NCBI GenBank assembly: GCA_001603035.1
Contig: LVAS01000059.1
Location: 240,474 to 304,473, forward strand
From: Clostridiales bacterium Firm_13
Lineage (GTDB): Bacteria; Bacillota; Clostridia; Saccharofermentanales; Saccharofermentanaceae
DNA length: 64,000 bases
Direction: 5' to 3'
In this document: piece after piece, positions 9,009-18,251 of the stretch
Layout of the letters: each line of letters opens with the position of its first letter
Position numbering within the stretch: the first letter of the stretch is position 1
Notes under the pieces: model-generated
What the model saw: only the letters and a program-made list of their open reading frames with translations
Told to the model about the DNA's origin: nothing
Database searches by the model: none
Program-made: the position numbers and the translations under genes

Positions 9009-9892
9009 TTTCCCAAAAGGACTTCCTTGTCACGCGTTGAAGTGAGGACGCAAGAGGTAATCCGATAAGAAAGAATCTTCTTATGGGGCATATGTGTGCC
9101 CTTTTTGTATTTGGGAACAAGAGGAAGAACGCGAATAAGAGGCATATCCTCGATAATGCAAGCCTCGAGAATCCCGTCATTCAGAACTCCGGCCGGCGAC
9201 GGATTAAAACCGTTTCCGTAATATCGACCGTTACTTACAGCGGCTAAAGCATAGGAGACTTCTCCCGTAACCGAAGAGCCGTCCTCAAGAGTCAGTGCAT
9301 ATCGCATGCGATAATCCCAGCCGTGAATCAGCGAGTACACCACCGCGAGGGAATACGCATTCTTCCGAATCAAACGGGATTTGCGCACAGAGGCGACAAT
9401 TCTCTTTGCCGTCGCCTGAACAAGCGTGTCGATCCCGAAGGACGTTATGTTGATGCTATACTTGGTGCCGTCGGGGAGCGGTTCGCCCTTTTCGTCCAGA
9501 CACTCGACGCGCATTACGTCGATCGGCTCGAAATCCACATCGTCTATCTTTCGGACAAGAAGCTCCGGATGAACATACCCCGCCGGAGGTACCGCCGCTC
9601 GCGCAAAGTCGTTTGCGGTTCCCATAGGGATCACCGCCATCGGCGTGTCGGTTCCGACCAAAGCATTGGAAATCTCATGCAAGGTGCCGTCGCCTCCGCA
9701 GGAGAGGATTACGACTTCCGATCCATACTTCTCGGAATACGCACGCGCGAGTACGCCGGCATGCCCGGGGTATTCGGTGATATGCGTTTCGACGCGATCG
9801 GGGTGTCGCGCGCGAAGTGCTTCAATTTCGGGATTCACGGCTGCAAGCTTCTTCTTATCGGCAAAATAATTGAGAATAAACACGTAGCGCAT
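8924..9892 (-). CDS. Diacylglycerol kinase / YegS-type lipid kinase family protein
   Basis: This is a DAGK-catalytic-domain protein expected to phosphorylate diacylglycerol or a related lipid, returning it to phosphatidic acid. The nucleotide motif GGDGTLHE is near residue 65 and is followed by the PMGTANDFA motif. Length is 322 residues, typical for the family. I chose the ATG at 9892 because a GGGGG-type ribosome site precedes it; an upstream TTG at 9925 would add 11 residues. It is the last gene of the MarR-ACP-kinase operon, 36 nt after the ACP gene. Its 3' end overlaps plsC in antisense. The exact lipid substrate is not shown by the sequence. Confidence 0.87.
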   Translation of the reverse strand: MRYVFILNYFADKKKLAAVNPEIEALRARHPDRVETHITEYPGHAGVLARAYSEKYGSEVVILSCGGDGTLHEISNALVGTDTPMAVIPMGTANDFARAAVPPAGYVHPELLVRKIDDVDFEPIDVMRVECLDEKGEPLPDGTKYSINITSFGIDTLVQATAKRIVASVRKSRLIRKNAYSLAVVYSLIHGWDYRMRYALTLEDGSSVTGEVSYALAAVSNGRYYGNGFNPSPAGVLNDGILEACIIEDMPLIRVLPLVPKYKKGTHMPHKKILSYRITSCVLTSTRDKEVLLGNYEGEDFSGSSVRITVVPGAVRLASFSI

Positions 9893-9928
9893 CGGGAATC
9901 CCCCGCTTTCGATAGAATTCGTCAATCG

Positions 9929-10267
9929 TCAGGTGCGGGAAAGAGAATAGACCAGGTCAACAACATCCTGAACCGTATGAAGCTTCTCGAGTTCGTCATC
10001 CGGCAGACGAATGTCATACCCGTCTTCCAAATCGACCACCAACTCGTATACCTGCAAAGAGTCGAGTCCGAGATCATACAGAATATCTGTCTCGGGGGCA
10101 ATCTCCGTCGGGGAGAGATCGACAAGTCGAGTAACCATGTTCATGACGTCATCATAAATCCGGTCCTTGATTCTCTCCTCACCTAAAGGGGGCTCGGGGT
10201 TACGTTCTCGAGGGTCTCCGCCCTTCTCGGAATCACCTTGCTGTCGTTCGGGCACTTGCTCAGACAT
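9929..10267 (-). CDS. Acyl carrier protein with a charged N-terminal extension
   Basis: A 112-residue protein whose last ~75 residues form an acyl carrier domain. The phosphopantetheine-attachment serine is in GLDSLQVYEL. The first ~35 residues are an extra tail rich in Glu, Arg, Pro and Gly, which a housekeeping AcpP of about 75-80 residues does not have. The start at 10267 follows an AGGAGG site and overlaps the end of the MarR gene by 8 nt, so the two are coupled. The pairing with a regulator and a lipid kinase, rather than with fab genes, suggests a secondary or specialised ACP. That is inference. Confidence 0.85.
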   Translation of the reverse strand: MSEQVPERQQGDSEKGGDPRERNPEPPLGEERIKDRIYDDVMNMVTRLVDLSPTEIAPETDILYDLGLDSLQVYELVVDLEDGYDIRLPDDELEKLHTVQDVVDLVYSLSRT

Positions 10268-10769
10268 TTTCTCTTGACCTCCTGGAGTCATCCAACACAA
10301 ATCGCTTATGCTCTTCTTCACTGTACTTTCGGTATTGCTCCTCAAGCATCGAATCGATATTCTTCACCATATCCGCCAACATCAACTGTTGGTCGGGACG
10401 AAGCGGATCCATAATCCGCTTGACAAGAAGCGTGTGAAACTTGGAATGAATTCTGTACGCAAGCTTGCCCTTTCGTGTAAGACAGATGCGGACGACGCGT
10501 CTGTCCTTCGTGTCCCGGTTCCGCTCAACGTAGCCCTTGCGCACAAGACGGTCAATCGCTACGGTCAGTGTACCGGTTGTAATTCCGAGACGGGTCGCGG
10601 TCTCGCTCATCGCGGGAGAATCATACGGACCGATCGATTCGATCGTATGAAGCTCGGCGATCGAAAGATCCGGGAAATAGCCCTTGGATAAAGCCTTTTC
10701 CTCGGTGAGAAGCACACTGTCAAAGATATGAAGAAGGTTAAGAGCGAAATCCTGTTCGGCAGTATTCAC
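10260..10769 (-). CDS. MarR family transcriptional regulator
   Basis: A 169-residue winged-helix repressor of the MarR family. The recognition region (SETATRLGITTGTLTVAIDR) and the wing (NRDTKDRRVVRICLT) are clear near residues 50-85. I chose a GTG start at 10769, which has an AAGGGGGG ribosome site 7 nt upstream; an in-frame GTG at 10790 has none. It is followed with an 8-nt overlap by an acyl carrier protein. That MarR-ACP arrangement resembles the FabT context in streptococci, so a lipid-sensing role is plausible. Ligand and targets are not visible; the palindrome at 8094-8108 is a candidate site. Confidence 0.88.
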   Translation of the reverse strand: MNTAEQDFALNLLHIFDSVLLTEEKALSKGYFPDLSIAELHTIESIGPYDSPAMSETATRLGITTGTLTVAIDRLVRKGYVERNRDTKDRRVVRICLTRKGKLAYRIHSKFHTLLVKRIMDPLRPDQQLMLADMVKNIDSMLEEQYRKYSEEEHKRFVLDDSRRSRENV

Positions 10770-10828
10770 ATCGCATCCCCCCTTAATCACCTTGCTGCGG
10801 CGACTGTCTTTGTCACCTTTTCCATATT

Positions 10829-10857
10829 ATCTTACGCCATTTTTACAACCTTGACAA
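10829..10857 (-). promoter_or_regulatory. Promoter of the MarR-ACP-lipid kinase operon
   Basis: TTGTCA and TAAGAT boxes are spaced by 17 nt, about 60 nt upstream of the chosen MarR start and directly after the nrdG stop codon. Confidence 0.65.
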
Positions 10858-10879
10858 CATCACGTCCACGGAGTGAAAA

Positions 10880-11380
10880 TCACAATTCGGCAAGCGAGAT
10901 TCGACCGGTTGAAAGAGTCTTCGGCACATCGATAACCCTTTGATTCGAGGATCCCCGGAAGCGAAGATCGAGTGACTTTCTCTTCTCGTCAAATCGTCCG
11001 TCAACGAGAATATCCGTCGCAAGAAGAAGCGCCGAATATCCCCGTCGCTCCTCGGAAAGGGTCAGAAGTTCCTCCATTGTGTATCCCGAATAAACCATCA
11101 CATGCAAACCTCTTGCGCGCACCGCCTCGGCGACGACGGCAAGCTCGGCCGCCTGCATAAAGGGCTCTCCCCCGCTGAATGTCACGCCGTCCAACAAAGG
11201 GTTCGCCAGAATATCGGCAATTATTCTCTCCTCGGACTCGAGATACCCATCCGTGAAGGAATGGCTCTCCGGGTTGTGACAACCGGGACAATAGTGAGGA
11301 CAGCCTTGCGTAAAAATCGCATAGCGAATCCCCGGCCCGTCCGTTATCGATTCGGTCACTTTCCCGAATAAACGAAGCAT
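10880..11380 (-). CDS. nrdG: Anaerobic ribonucleoside-triphosphate reductase activating protein
   Basis: This radical-SAM activase makes the glycyl radical on the anaerobic ribonucleotide reductase NrdD. The cluster-binding CxxxCxxC motif is present as CPHYCPGC near residues 26-33, within the usual GPGIRYAIFTQGCPH context. Length is 166 residues, normal for NrdG. No nrdD lies in the window. The gene starts 6 nt after the TIGR03936 gene and so is probably the last gene of the trpF operon. Its presence argues for anaerobic DNA-precursor synthesis. Other small activases such as PflA are longer. Confidence 0.88.
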   Translation of the reverse strand: MLRLFGKVTESITDGPGIRYAIFTQGCPHYCPGCHNPESHSFTDGYLESEERIIADILANPLLDGVTFSGGEPFMQAAELAVVAEAVRARGLHVMVYSGYTMEELLTLSEERRGYSALLLATDILVDGRFDEKRKSLDLRFRGSSNQRVIDVPKTLSTGRISLAEL

Positions 11381-11386
11381 ATTGAA

Positions 11387-12115
11387 TCAGATCTCCTTCA
11401 AATCGGTATAATTCGGGAAAACACCGGTAAATAGCCCGGTTCGCGTCACGCGGCAGTTCGCGGCCGCATCCTCATCATAAGCGAAATGGCGAGTCACCGC
11501 GGAAAGGAATAGATCCGGTCGCAGATTCTCTCTGGATCCCGCACGGAAAAGAAGACAAACCGCGTCTTCCCCCTTCGCATCGTCCGCCGTCAAATCCATC
11601 AAAATCAAAGGACGGATATCCACCTCTCGCGTCTCCCCTTTTGAGATCTTTGTGACCAAAAGAGAGTCGGCTTCTAGGGCTCGCTTTACATAGGGAAGAA
11701 TCTGCGGTGCCTCAAATCGATACGACGCGGATGTCACCGCCGCCATAACGCTGCCGGTTCCTTCCGGAACAACAACGCCGTCAACCGTCCAGAGATCCGG
11801 CGGCAGAAATCGATTCATCTCTCGAATGACCTGTTCCGGGGGAACCGGTACGGAGAACGCGATATCGACATAATCGGACTCGGTCGAAATTCCCACGCCG
11901 AGCGGCAACGCAAATACGAGGACCGGACGAGGATTATAGCCTTGCGTATGAAGAAGCGGAAGCTCAGTTCTTCGAATCGCCCTTTCAAAGGTCCGCATCA
12001 GATCCAGATGACCGATATATGACAAGCTTCCTTTGCGCGCAAAGCGAATTCGGCAAATGTATTGGGTCTGATGCTGCTGTGTCGTCATTTCCCGTTCACG
12101 ATCTTTCGCGTTCAT
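11387..12115 (-). CDS. TIGR03936 family radical SAM-associated protein (DUF2344)
   Basis: A 242-residue protein of the DUF2344/TIGR03936 family, which is encoded next to the TIGR03960 radical SAM protein in many Firmicutes; its role is not established. The N-terminus reads RIRFARKGSLSYIGHLDLMRTFERA, and the following RTELPLLHTQGYNPRP stretch is typical of the family. I chose the ATG at 12115, which follows a strong GGAGGAGGTG site. This gives a 20-nt overlap with the upstream radical SAM gene. In many relatives the pair sits beside the ribosomal L21/L27 genes; here those are about 8 kb away. Confidence 0.85.
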   Translation of the reverse strand: MNAKDREREMTTQQHQTQYICRIRFARKGSLSYIGHLDLMRTFERAIRRTELPLLHTQGYNPRPVLVFALPLGVGISTESDYVDIAFSVPVPPEQVIREMNRFLPPDLWTVDGVVVPEGTGSVMAAVTSASYRFEAPQILPYVKRALEADSLLVTKISKGETREVDIRPLILMDLTADDAKGEDAVCLLFRAGSRENLRPDLFLSAVTRHFAYDEDAAANCRVTRTGLFTGVFPNYTDLKEI

Positions 12116-14015
12116 AGCAAACACCTCCTCCGAAGCAATCGGCACCGCAAGCAGAGCAAGATTCGCGGCAAGGCGGGGTCACGATTCCTTGCTCGGCTCT
12201 CTTCTTTTCGCGAAGCAGAAACTCTTTTTTCACGCCGCAATCAATGTGATCCCACGGAAAAATTTCGTCTTCTTCACGGCGTCGGCTGTAAAAATCCATC
12301 GAGAGGCCCGCTTCTTCCAAAAGAGAAACCCATCCGGAATAAGAAAAACAGTCGTCCCACGAGTCGAAGATATATCCTTTTCGGTAACCCTTCTCAAGGA
12401 CGTCGGCGAGTCGTCTGTCTCCTCTGGACATGACCACTTCCCAACAGGATGTATCCAGATCGTGCCAAATGTACTTGATGTTCCGGCTCCGAAGCTTCTC
12501 TCGCAGAAGCGATTGTTTGCGTTGAAATGCTTCGAGGGAGTCCTGCGGTTCCCATTGAAACGGAGTAAACGGTTTGGGAATATACATCGAGGTTGATACC
12601 GTAATCTCGAGTTTCCGAAGTCTTGTCCCGAGGCGCCTTGCGACATCAAAATAGAGTTGTTCGATTTTGCGGACAAGGTCGGAAATCCCGATGACATCTT
12701 CTTCGGTCTCACTCGGAAGGCCCAACATAAAATACAGTTTGACGGAACTCCAACCGCCTTGAAAAGCAAGATCAAGCGACGAAAGAATATCTTCTTCCGA
12801 GATGCCTTTGTTAATGACGTCGCGAAGTCGCTGCGTCCCCGCTTCAGGCGCGAAGGTAAGTCCGCTCTTTCTGGTACTGGAGACCTTCTCCATCAAATCG
12901 AGTGAGAAAGAGTCAACGCGAAGCGAAGGCAATGAGAGGCTCGTATGATGTCCGTCGAAAGCTTCGATTAATCCGTCGGTCAGCGGCGACAAATCGGTGA
13001 AGTCACTTGTTGAGAGCGAGAGCATTCCCAGTTCGTCGCAACCCGTGGATTGTTCCAGAGCGATTCCCTGTTCGAGGAGCGTCTCCGCCGATTTTTCCCG
13101 GACCGGGCGGTACAGAAATCCCGCTTGGCAGAAACGGCATCCCCGAATACAACCGCGAAAAAGTTCGAGGTATGCCCGATCATGAACGATCCGGGTGTTG
13201 GTTACGATCGTTTCCGTCGGATAAGAGACAGCGTCAAGGTCGAGTATGATGCGTTTCTGAATCACGGAAGGTATGCCTGCCCGATTCGGAAGAACCGATT
13301 GTACGGTACCGTCCGCACGGTAAGAAACATCATAAAAGGAAGGGACATACACACCCGGAATCGACGCGGCTTGTAAAAGGAATTCCTCTCTTGTCATCGG
13401 ATGATCCGTCTTCGCCGAGAGCTTCTTCTTCTTTGCCAAGTCCGTCAGCTCAAGGATCATCTCCTCCCCTTCTCCGATCATAATCAAATCAAAAAACGGG
13501 GCAACCGGTTCGGAGTTATAGACGACGGGGCCCCCCGCTACGACGATCGGATCCGTCTCGGTCCGATCGGCACTCCGAAGCGGAATCCCGCCGAGCTCAA
13601 GCATTTGCAGTACGTTCGTATAACAGAGTTCATACTGAAGCGTAAACCCGACAATATCAAACTCGCACAGAGGCGACCCGGATTCTAGCGCAAAGAGCGG
13701 AATTTTCTTCTCGCGAAGGATCGCATCCATGTCTTTCCAAGGCGAGAACGCTCGCTCACACCAGACATCCGGCGAAGAATTGAGTACGTGATACAGAATA
13801 CGAAGGGCAAGATTACTCATGCCGATTTCATAAATATCCGGAAAGCAGAATGCAAATCGAACCGTATCCGTCCGTCCGGTCGCGATCAGTTCCGACAAAA
13901 CCTCCGACTTAATAATCGCGCCCCATTCCCCGCCTGTATATCTTGCGGGGTTCTGGACCGCCATCAGATCGCGGTGTTGCAGAGTGACCGGATGATAGGA
14001 ATGTTGCAGACTCAT
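12096..14015 (-). CDS. TIGR03960 family B12-binding-type radical SAM protein
   Basis: A 639-residue radical SAM protein. The 4Fe-4S/SAM motif CIRGCRFC lies near residue 293 after RAYLELFRG. A cobalamin-binding-like region with PDIYEIGMSN is in the first 150 residues. The C-terminus holds a further cysteine-rich patch (CRESCSACGADC) that could bind metal. The reaction is unknown. The start overlaps the trpF stop as ATGA, and the stop overlaps the next gene by 20 nt, so this is the centre of a tight operon. Identification rests on family resemblance and on the TIGR03936 partner. Confidence 0.88.
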   Translation of the reverse strand: MSLQHSYHPVTLQHRDLMAVQNPARYTGGEWGAIIKSEVLSELIATGRTDTVRFAFCFPDIYEIGMSNLALRILYHVLNSSPDVWCERAFSPWKDMDAILREKKIPLFALESGSPLCEFDIVGFTLQYELCYTNVLQMLELGGIPLRSADRTETDPIVVAGGPVVYNSEPVAPFFDLIMIGEGEEMILELTDLAKKKKLSAKTDHPMTREEFLLQAASIPGVYVPSFYDVSYRADGTVQSVLPNRAGIPSVIQKRIILDLDAVSYPTETIVTNTRIVHDRAYLELFRGCIRGCRFCQAGFLYRPVREKSAETLLEQGIALEQSTGCDELGMLSLSTSDFTDLSPLTDGLIEAFDGHHTSLSLPSLRVDSFSLDLMEKVSSTRKSGLTFAPEAGTQRLRDVINKGISEEDILSSLDLAFQGGWSSVKLYFMLGLPSETEEDVIGISDLVRKIEQLYFDVARRLGTRLRKLEITVSTSMYIPKPFTPFQWEPQDSLEAFQRKQSLLREKLRSRNIKYIWHDLDTSCWEVVMSRGDRRLADVLEKGYRKGYIFDSWDDCFSYSGWVSLLEEAGLSMDFYSRRREEDEIFPWDHIDCGVKKEFLLREKKRAEQGIVTPPCRESCSACGADCFGGGVCYERERS

Positions 14016-14707
14016 TTTTCCTCCTTCAACTGACGAACGGCATTCACAAAAGCAAATATCTTTTCCTTGTCTTTGCTGCCGTTTGTCTCGACTCCGCTCG
14101 ACACGTCGACGACTCCCGGTCGGATTCCGCGAATGGCCTCCGCGACACAGAAAGGAGATAATCCGCCGGCCAGAACAATCCGCTCCGTCGGTACATTTCG
14201 CGCCGCCAGAAAATCGGCCGCCGGCTTCTTCGGGAACAGGACTCCGCTCCCGCCGTCCGTCCCCCCCTTGACCGTATCGAGAATCAAGGCATCGGGAAGG
14301 AAGAGGTCCGGGAAGGAGAGAATTCGGTCTTCAATGTCGGCCGCCGTTCGCGCGTCAATCGGAACGGGAATACGCTGCCACAGAAAAGGCTTCACACCCA
14401 ATCGACGCAAAGCAGCCGTCAGGTTCACCCAAAAAAGCGGATCCGTATCCATATGAAGTTGGATCCCGTCTAACCCAATCTCGGCTGCGGTTTGGGCGAT
14501 CTCCTCCGGGGATTCTTTGGCAAACACGCCGACGGACTGAACGGAAGGTCGGAGCGCAGAAATAAGGCGAGAGGCTTCTTCCCTCGTGACGCGTCGACGC
14601 GAGGGCGTCAGAACGAATCCGGCATAATCCGCCCCGGCTTCATTCACAAACGAAATATCCTCGGATCTTCTGAGACCGCAAATCTTAATCCGTATATCGG
14701 CTGCCAT
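14012..14707 (-). CDS. trpF: Phosphoribosylanthranilate isomerase
   Basis: TrpF converts phosphoribosylanthranilate to CdRP in tryptophan synthesis. The 231-residue TIM barrel begins with KICGLRR (the catalytic Cys region) and has the catalytic Asp in LDTVKGG and the phosphate-binding AGGLSPFCV and VDVSSGVE motifs. The ATG at 14707 follows a GAGGAGAGGGAG ribosome site. No other trp gene is in the window, so this copy stands apart from a trp operon. It is the first gene after the pgi terminator and overlaps the radical SAM gene by ATGA. Confidence 0.93.
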   Translation of the reverse strand: MAADIRIKICGLRRSEDISFVNEAGADYAGFVLTPSRRRVTREEASRLISALRPSVQSVGVFAKESPEEIAQTAAEIGLDGIQLHMDTDPLFWVNLTAALRRLGVKPFLWQRIPVPIDARTAADIEDRILSFPDLFLPDALILDTVKGGTDGGSGVLFPKKPAADFLAARNVPTERIVLAGGLSPFCVAEAIRGIRPGVVDVSSGVETNGSKDKEKIFAFVNAVRQLKEEK

Positions 14708-14724
14708 CTCCCTCTCCTCTTTCA

Positions 14725-14773
14725 AAAAAGACGCAGGCAAATCGAACTGCTTTACGCAGAGGATTTGCCTGCG
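14725..14773 (-). terminator. Intrinsic terminator of pgi
   Basis: A perfect 11-bp stem (CGCAGGCAAAT at 14732-14742 with ATTTGCCTGCG at 14763-14773) is followed on the minus strand by TCTTTTTT. Confidence 0.88.
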
Positions 14774-14798
14774 CTGTCATCATTTGTCGTGGATGCGG

Positions 14799-16154
14799 TT
14801 ATCCGTTCTCGCCTGCCAGCCGCTTCTCGAGAAGTTCCTTCTGCTTCTCGTAGCCGGGCTTGCCTAAAAGAGCGAACATGTTCTTCTTATAGGCTTCAAC
14901 ACCGGGCTGATTAAAGGGATTGACCGCGAGAAGGTATCCGGAAATCGCGCAGGCCTTCTCAAAAAAGTAGACCGTCTGACCGAACCAGTAAGGCGTAATC
15001 TCCGGCAGGTGCAAGATAAGATTCGGAACCTTACCGTCGACATGCGCGAGAACGGTGCCCTGCATCGCCTTCAAATTGACCTCATTCATATCCATTCCGG
15101 AAAGGAAATTGAGACCGTCAAGATTGTCCTTGTCGTCGGGAATCGTAAACGTCCTTCTCGCCTTGTCGATCTGAACGACCGTTTCAAAAAGAATGCGCTG
15201 CCCATCCTGGACATATTGCCCCATCGAATGAAGGTCTGTCGTATTGTCGACGCCGGCGGGAAAAATGCCGCGGCCGTCCTTGCCTTCGGACTCTCCGAAA
15301 AGTTGCTTCCACCACTCCGTCATGAAGTGAAAAGACGGCTCATAATTCACCATGATCTCGGTCGAGTATCCTCCGCGAAGCAAGCAATTGCGAACGGCGG
15401 CATACCGATAGCAGGGATTCTCCGTTACGGAAGGTTTGCGGTAAAGCGCACTCGCGTCTTTTGCCCCTTTCATGATCTCGCGGATATCAATCCCCGCGAC
15501 GGCGATCGGAAGAAGTCCGACCGCGGTGAGAACCGAAAAGCGGCCTCCGACATCGTCCGGAACAACAAAAGACTCGTATCCTTCTTCGTCCGCAAGACCT
15601 TTGAGCGCGCCGCGCGACTTGTCTGTCGTAGCGTAGATTCTTCCTCTCGCGCCTTCTTTGCCGTATTTCTCTTCCATATAGGCGCGAAACACGCGAAATG
15701 CGATCGCCGGCTCCGTCGTGGTGCCGGACTTGGAAATGATATTGACAGAAACATCCTTGCCTTCGAGAAGATCAAAAAGATCCGCGAGGTATGTCGCACT
15801 GATCGAGTTACCGCAGAAAAGAACCTGAGGTGCCTTTCTTACTTTCTTCGAGGCGATATTGGCAAACGAATGGGAAAGGAGTTCGATCGCCGCGCGAGCG
15901 CCCAAGTAGGATCCGCCGATCCCGATAACAATAAGAACATCGGAATCCTTGCGAATTTTGGCGGCCGCTTTGCGGATGCGCGCAAATTCATCTTTATCGA
16001 ACTTGGAAGGAAGATCGAGCCAGCCGAGAAAGTCGTTCCCGGGGCCGTTCTTCTTGTGCAGCATATCGTGTGCCTGCTTCACCTGCGGTTCAAGTCTCTC
16101 AATCTGTTCGTCAGAAATAAACGGAAGAACATTCTTTGTATCCAGCGTAATCAT
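14799..16154 (-). CDS. pgi: Glucose-6-phosphate isomerase
   Basis: Pgi interconverts glucose-6-phosphate and fructose-6-phosphate in glycolysis. The 451 residues are typical of the shorter Firmicutes form. The substrate-binding motif [12 protein letters not shown] is near residue 80, [10 protein letters not shown] near residue 143, and the C-terminal [12 protein letters not shown] region carries the active-site lysine neighbourhood. It has its own extended -10 promoter and a strong terminator, so it is probably monocistronic. Nothing is unusual. Confidence 0.96.
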   Translation of the reverse strand: MITLDTKNVLPFISDEQIERLEPQVKQAHDMLHKKNGPGNDFLGWLDLPSKFDKDEFARIRKAAAKIRKDSDVLIVIGIGGSYLGARAAIELLSHSFANIASKKVRKAPQVLFCGNSISATYLADLFDLLEGKDVSVNIISKSGTTTEPAIAFRVFRAYMEEKYGKEGARGRIYATTDKSRGALKGLADEEGYESFVVPDDVGGRFSVLTAVGLLPIAVAGIDIREIMKGAKDASALYRKPSVTENPCYRYAAVRNCLLRGGYSTEIMVNYEPSFHFMTEWWKQLFGESEGKDGRGIFPAGVDNTTDLHSMGQYVQDGQRILFETVVQIDKARRTFTIPDDKDNLDGLNFLSGMDMNEVNLKAMQGTVLAHVDGKVPNLILHLPEITPYWFGQTVYFFEKACAISGYLLAVNPFNQPGVEAYKKNMFALLGKPGYEKQKELLEKRLAGENG

Positions 16155-16231
16155 GGTCTTCTCCTGTCTTTCACATTGAATTCATATGCAAAGAAAACGT
16201 CCCCCGAAACGATTTTCCCACATTCCCCGAT

Positions 16232-16240
16232 AGTATAGCA
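16232..16240 (-). promoter_or_regulatory. Extended -10 promoter of pgi
   Basis: TGCTATACT on the minus strand, about 80 nt upstream of the pgi start. No good -35 box is visible, as expected for an extended -10 element. Confidence 0.5.
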
Positions 16241-16321
16241 TTTTCACGCGGAAAGTGGGAATACGTTCGAAAAGGTCCGAAGAAAGAATCTGCGGACGCA
16301 CCTAAATCATAAGAAATCCGT

Positions 16322-16327
16322 TATAAT
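16322..16327 (+). promoter_or_regulatory. -10 box of the DUF4364 gene
   Basis: A consensus TATAAT lies 33 nt upstream of the TTG start. The -35 region (CACCTA at 17 nt) is weak. Confidence 0.45.
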
Positions 16328-16360
16328 ACGAGAAAAAAAGAAGAGGCGAGGTGTGTCATC

Positions 16361-16912
16361 TTGGCGGAAAAGGAACTCCCGAACGGCAAGCTCATCATCC
16401 TTTTTATGCTGTCAAACGCCAGAAGTATCCCATCGGCGGACCTTCTTGCTTGGGCGCTTGAATCGCTGTACTTCGATTACTTCACTTTTGCGCAAGCCCG
16501 TGCCGAGCTTCTTCGCGATCACCTGATTACGGAATATGTCCGGAAGGGCGAAACGAGGATAGATTCGTCCGGGCGCCCGATTGAACTCTGCGATATTACG
16601 CCGGACGGAGAAGTTATCTTGAACCAGCTTATGTTCTCACTTCCTTCCGGCGTTCGTTCCTACCTCTCTTCCTCCTCCGCAGATTGGAAGAAGAAAACAC
16701 TCCGTGAATCGAGCGTGCTCGCATCCTATCGTCCTGACGCCAACGGCGCATTTCAGGTTAAGCTTACGCTTCTCGACGGTGCGAGAATGTCCGCCGACAT
16801 CACGCTTACGGCGCCTGACGAAGCCACCGCAGAAAAGATGTGCCGGCGTTGGAAAGAATCCACCGCCGGCATCTATACCGCATTATTATCCGAATTGCAA
16901 TCCGGCGAGTGA
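16361..16912 (+). CDS. DUF4364 family protein
   Basis: A 183-residue protein of the DUF4364 family, found widely in Clostridia. The first ~90 residues look like a winged helix (KLIILFMLSNARSIPSADLL, then a second helix pair and a GETRIDSSGRPIE wing). The rest is a mixed alpha/beta region. A regulatory role is likely but unproven. The start is a TTG preceded by a GAGGCGAGGTG ribosome site. It stands alone on the plus strand and ends 1 nt from the end of fprA on the other strand. Confidence 0.85.
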   Translation: MAEKELPNGKLIILFMLSNARSIPSADLLAWALESLYFDYFTFAQARAELLRDHLITEYVRKGETRIDSSGRPIELCDITPDGEVILNQLMFSLPSGVRSYLSSSSADWKKKTLRESSVLASYRPDANGAFQVKLTLLDGARMSADITLTAPDEATAEKMCRRWKESTAGIYTALLSELQSGE

Positions 16913-16913
16913 A

Positions 16914-18110
16914 TCAGAGCTTCAGGAGTTTCTCCGCAAGTTCATCCGCGTAGGTGTCCAGCTTCTCCAAATCCTTCTCATCGGGAAGTCCCTCGACCAG
17001 AAGAGGGGGCAGCCTCTCCGCCTTCTTAAAGCCGGGCGTAAGCGAGTCAAAGACTTCGGCAATCTTCGTCCCCCACCCATACGAACCGACAAGTCCGATG
17101 AATCTCGTCTTCGGGCGTAAAGCGGACGACAGAAGCGCGCAATATGCGCCCGCAGGATGAGGCCCACCGAGAACGGTCGGCATCGCGAAAATAACGGCGC
17201 CCGCCGTCGCAAGATCACTCATCACGTGTCCGGCTTCGGTTGAAAGACTGTCCGGAGATTCTCCCAGATTACGGCAAATGACCGACAATCCGTGAGAGGC
17301 TAATCGACACGTAAGCCGATCCACCATAAGACACGTACTCTCATGCATGCTGACATACGGAATAACAACCGATTTGTTGACGCGGTCGCTTGTCCACTCC
17401 AAATACTTTTTGAGAATCAGAGACGGGTCATTCCATACGGGGCCGTGCGCCGAAGCGATCATCCGCGGTGAAAGTTCGGCGACCTTCTCCGCATACTTTC
17501 TCACTTGCGGGACAAAAGGCATCATAATCTCCGCAAAATAGGCAAGAGCCGCAGCCTTAATCTCATAACTGTCTGTGGCAAACACGCGAGTGAACGAATA
17601 GTGTGAACCGAAAAGGTCACTTGAGAAGAGAATACGGCTCTCCTTATCGAAGACCATCGTGTTATCCGGCCAGTGCGCGAACGGAATCTTCATAAATGTC
17701 AGACTGTGATCGCCGAGATCGAGTTCTTCGCCCTCGTTCATAATCAGGAACGCGTCTTCTTGAATATGCATGTGCGTCCGCATGAGTTTGGCGACATTCG
17801 AGGTTGCCACAAGCTGCGCGCCGGGAAAATGTCCGCGTAAACGCGCGAGTGAACCCGAGTGGTCTTGTTCGGTATGGAGGACGACGATGTAGTCGATTGA
17901 ATCGACCCCCAGATTCTTGAGTTTCGCAAGATAGACGTCAAAGAATTCCGGGTCGACGGTGTCGATCAGCGCGGTCTTCTTCGACCCACGAATAAAATAC
18001 GAATTATAAGATGTCCCGTGGGGCGTCGGCATCAGGCAATCGAACATCTTTCTGTCCGGATGCTGAACTCCGACATATTGAATATTCTTACTGATAGAGA
18101 TTGTCGGCAT
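16914..18110 (-). CDS. FprA family A-type flavodiiron protein
   Basis: Flavodiiron proteins reduce O2 to water or NO to N2O, with electrons from rubredoxin. The N-terminal metallo-beta-lactamase domain has the diiron motif HTEQDHSG (HxExDH, about residue 81). The C-terminal flavodoxin domain (from about residue 255) includes FMN-loop sequences such as SYGWG. Length is 398 residues, normal for the family. The ATG at 18110 has an AGGAGG site; a longer upstream reading lacks one. The rubredoxin gene lies 141 nt upstream on the same strand, a classic partner. Together they form an oxygen or NO defence unit for an anaerobe. Confidence 0.93.
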   Translation of the reverse strand: MPTISISKNIQYVGVQHPDRKMFDCLMPTPHGTSYNSYFIRGSKKTALIDTVDPEFFDVYLAKLKNLGVDSIDYIVVLHTEQDHSGSLARLRGHFPGAQLVATSNVAKLMRTHMHIQEDAFLIMNEGEELDLGDHSLTFMKIPFAHWPDNTMVFDKESRILFSSDLFGSHYSFTRVFATDSYEIKAAALAYFAEIMMPFVPQVRKYAEKVAELSPRMIASAHGPVWNDPSLILKKYLEWTSDRVNKSVVIPYVSMHESTCLMVDRLTCRLASHGLSVICRNLGESPDSLSTEAGHVMSDLATAGAVIFAMPTVLGGPHPAGAYCALLSSALRPKTRFIGLVGSYGWGTKIAEVFDSLTPGFKKAERLPPLLVEGLPDEKDLEKLDTYADELAEKLLKL

Positions 18111-18251
18111 AGAATCCTCCTGAGCAATATAGATCGGGCGCGTACGTATAATTCGAAACCCGCCCATAGAAAGAGGCGGCTGTTCAGCGGTTCCCCGCGT
18201 CGGCAGCAGCCTCCCGAATGACATCGTAAAAATGTCGAGGGGAAAAGACAG

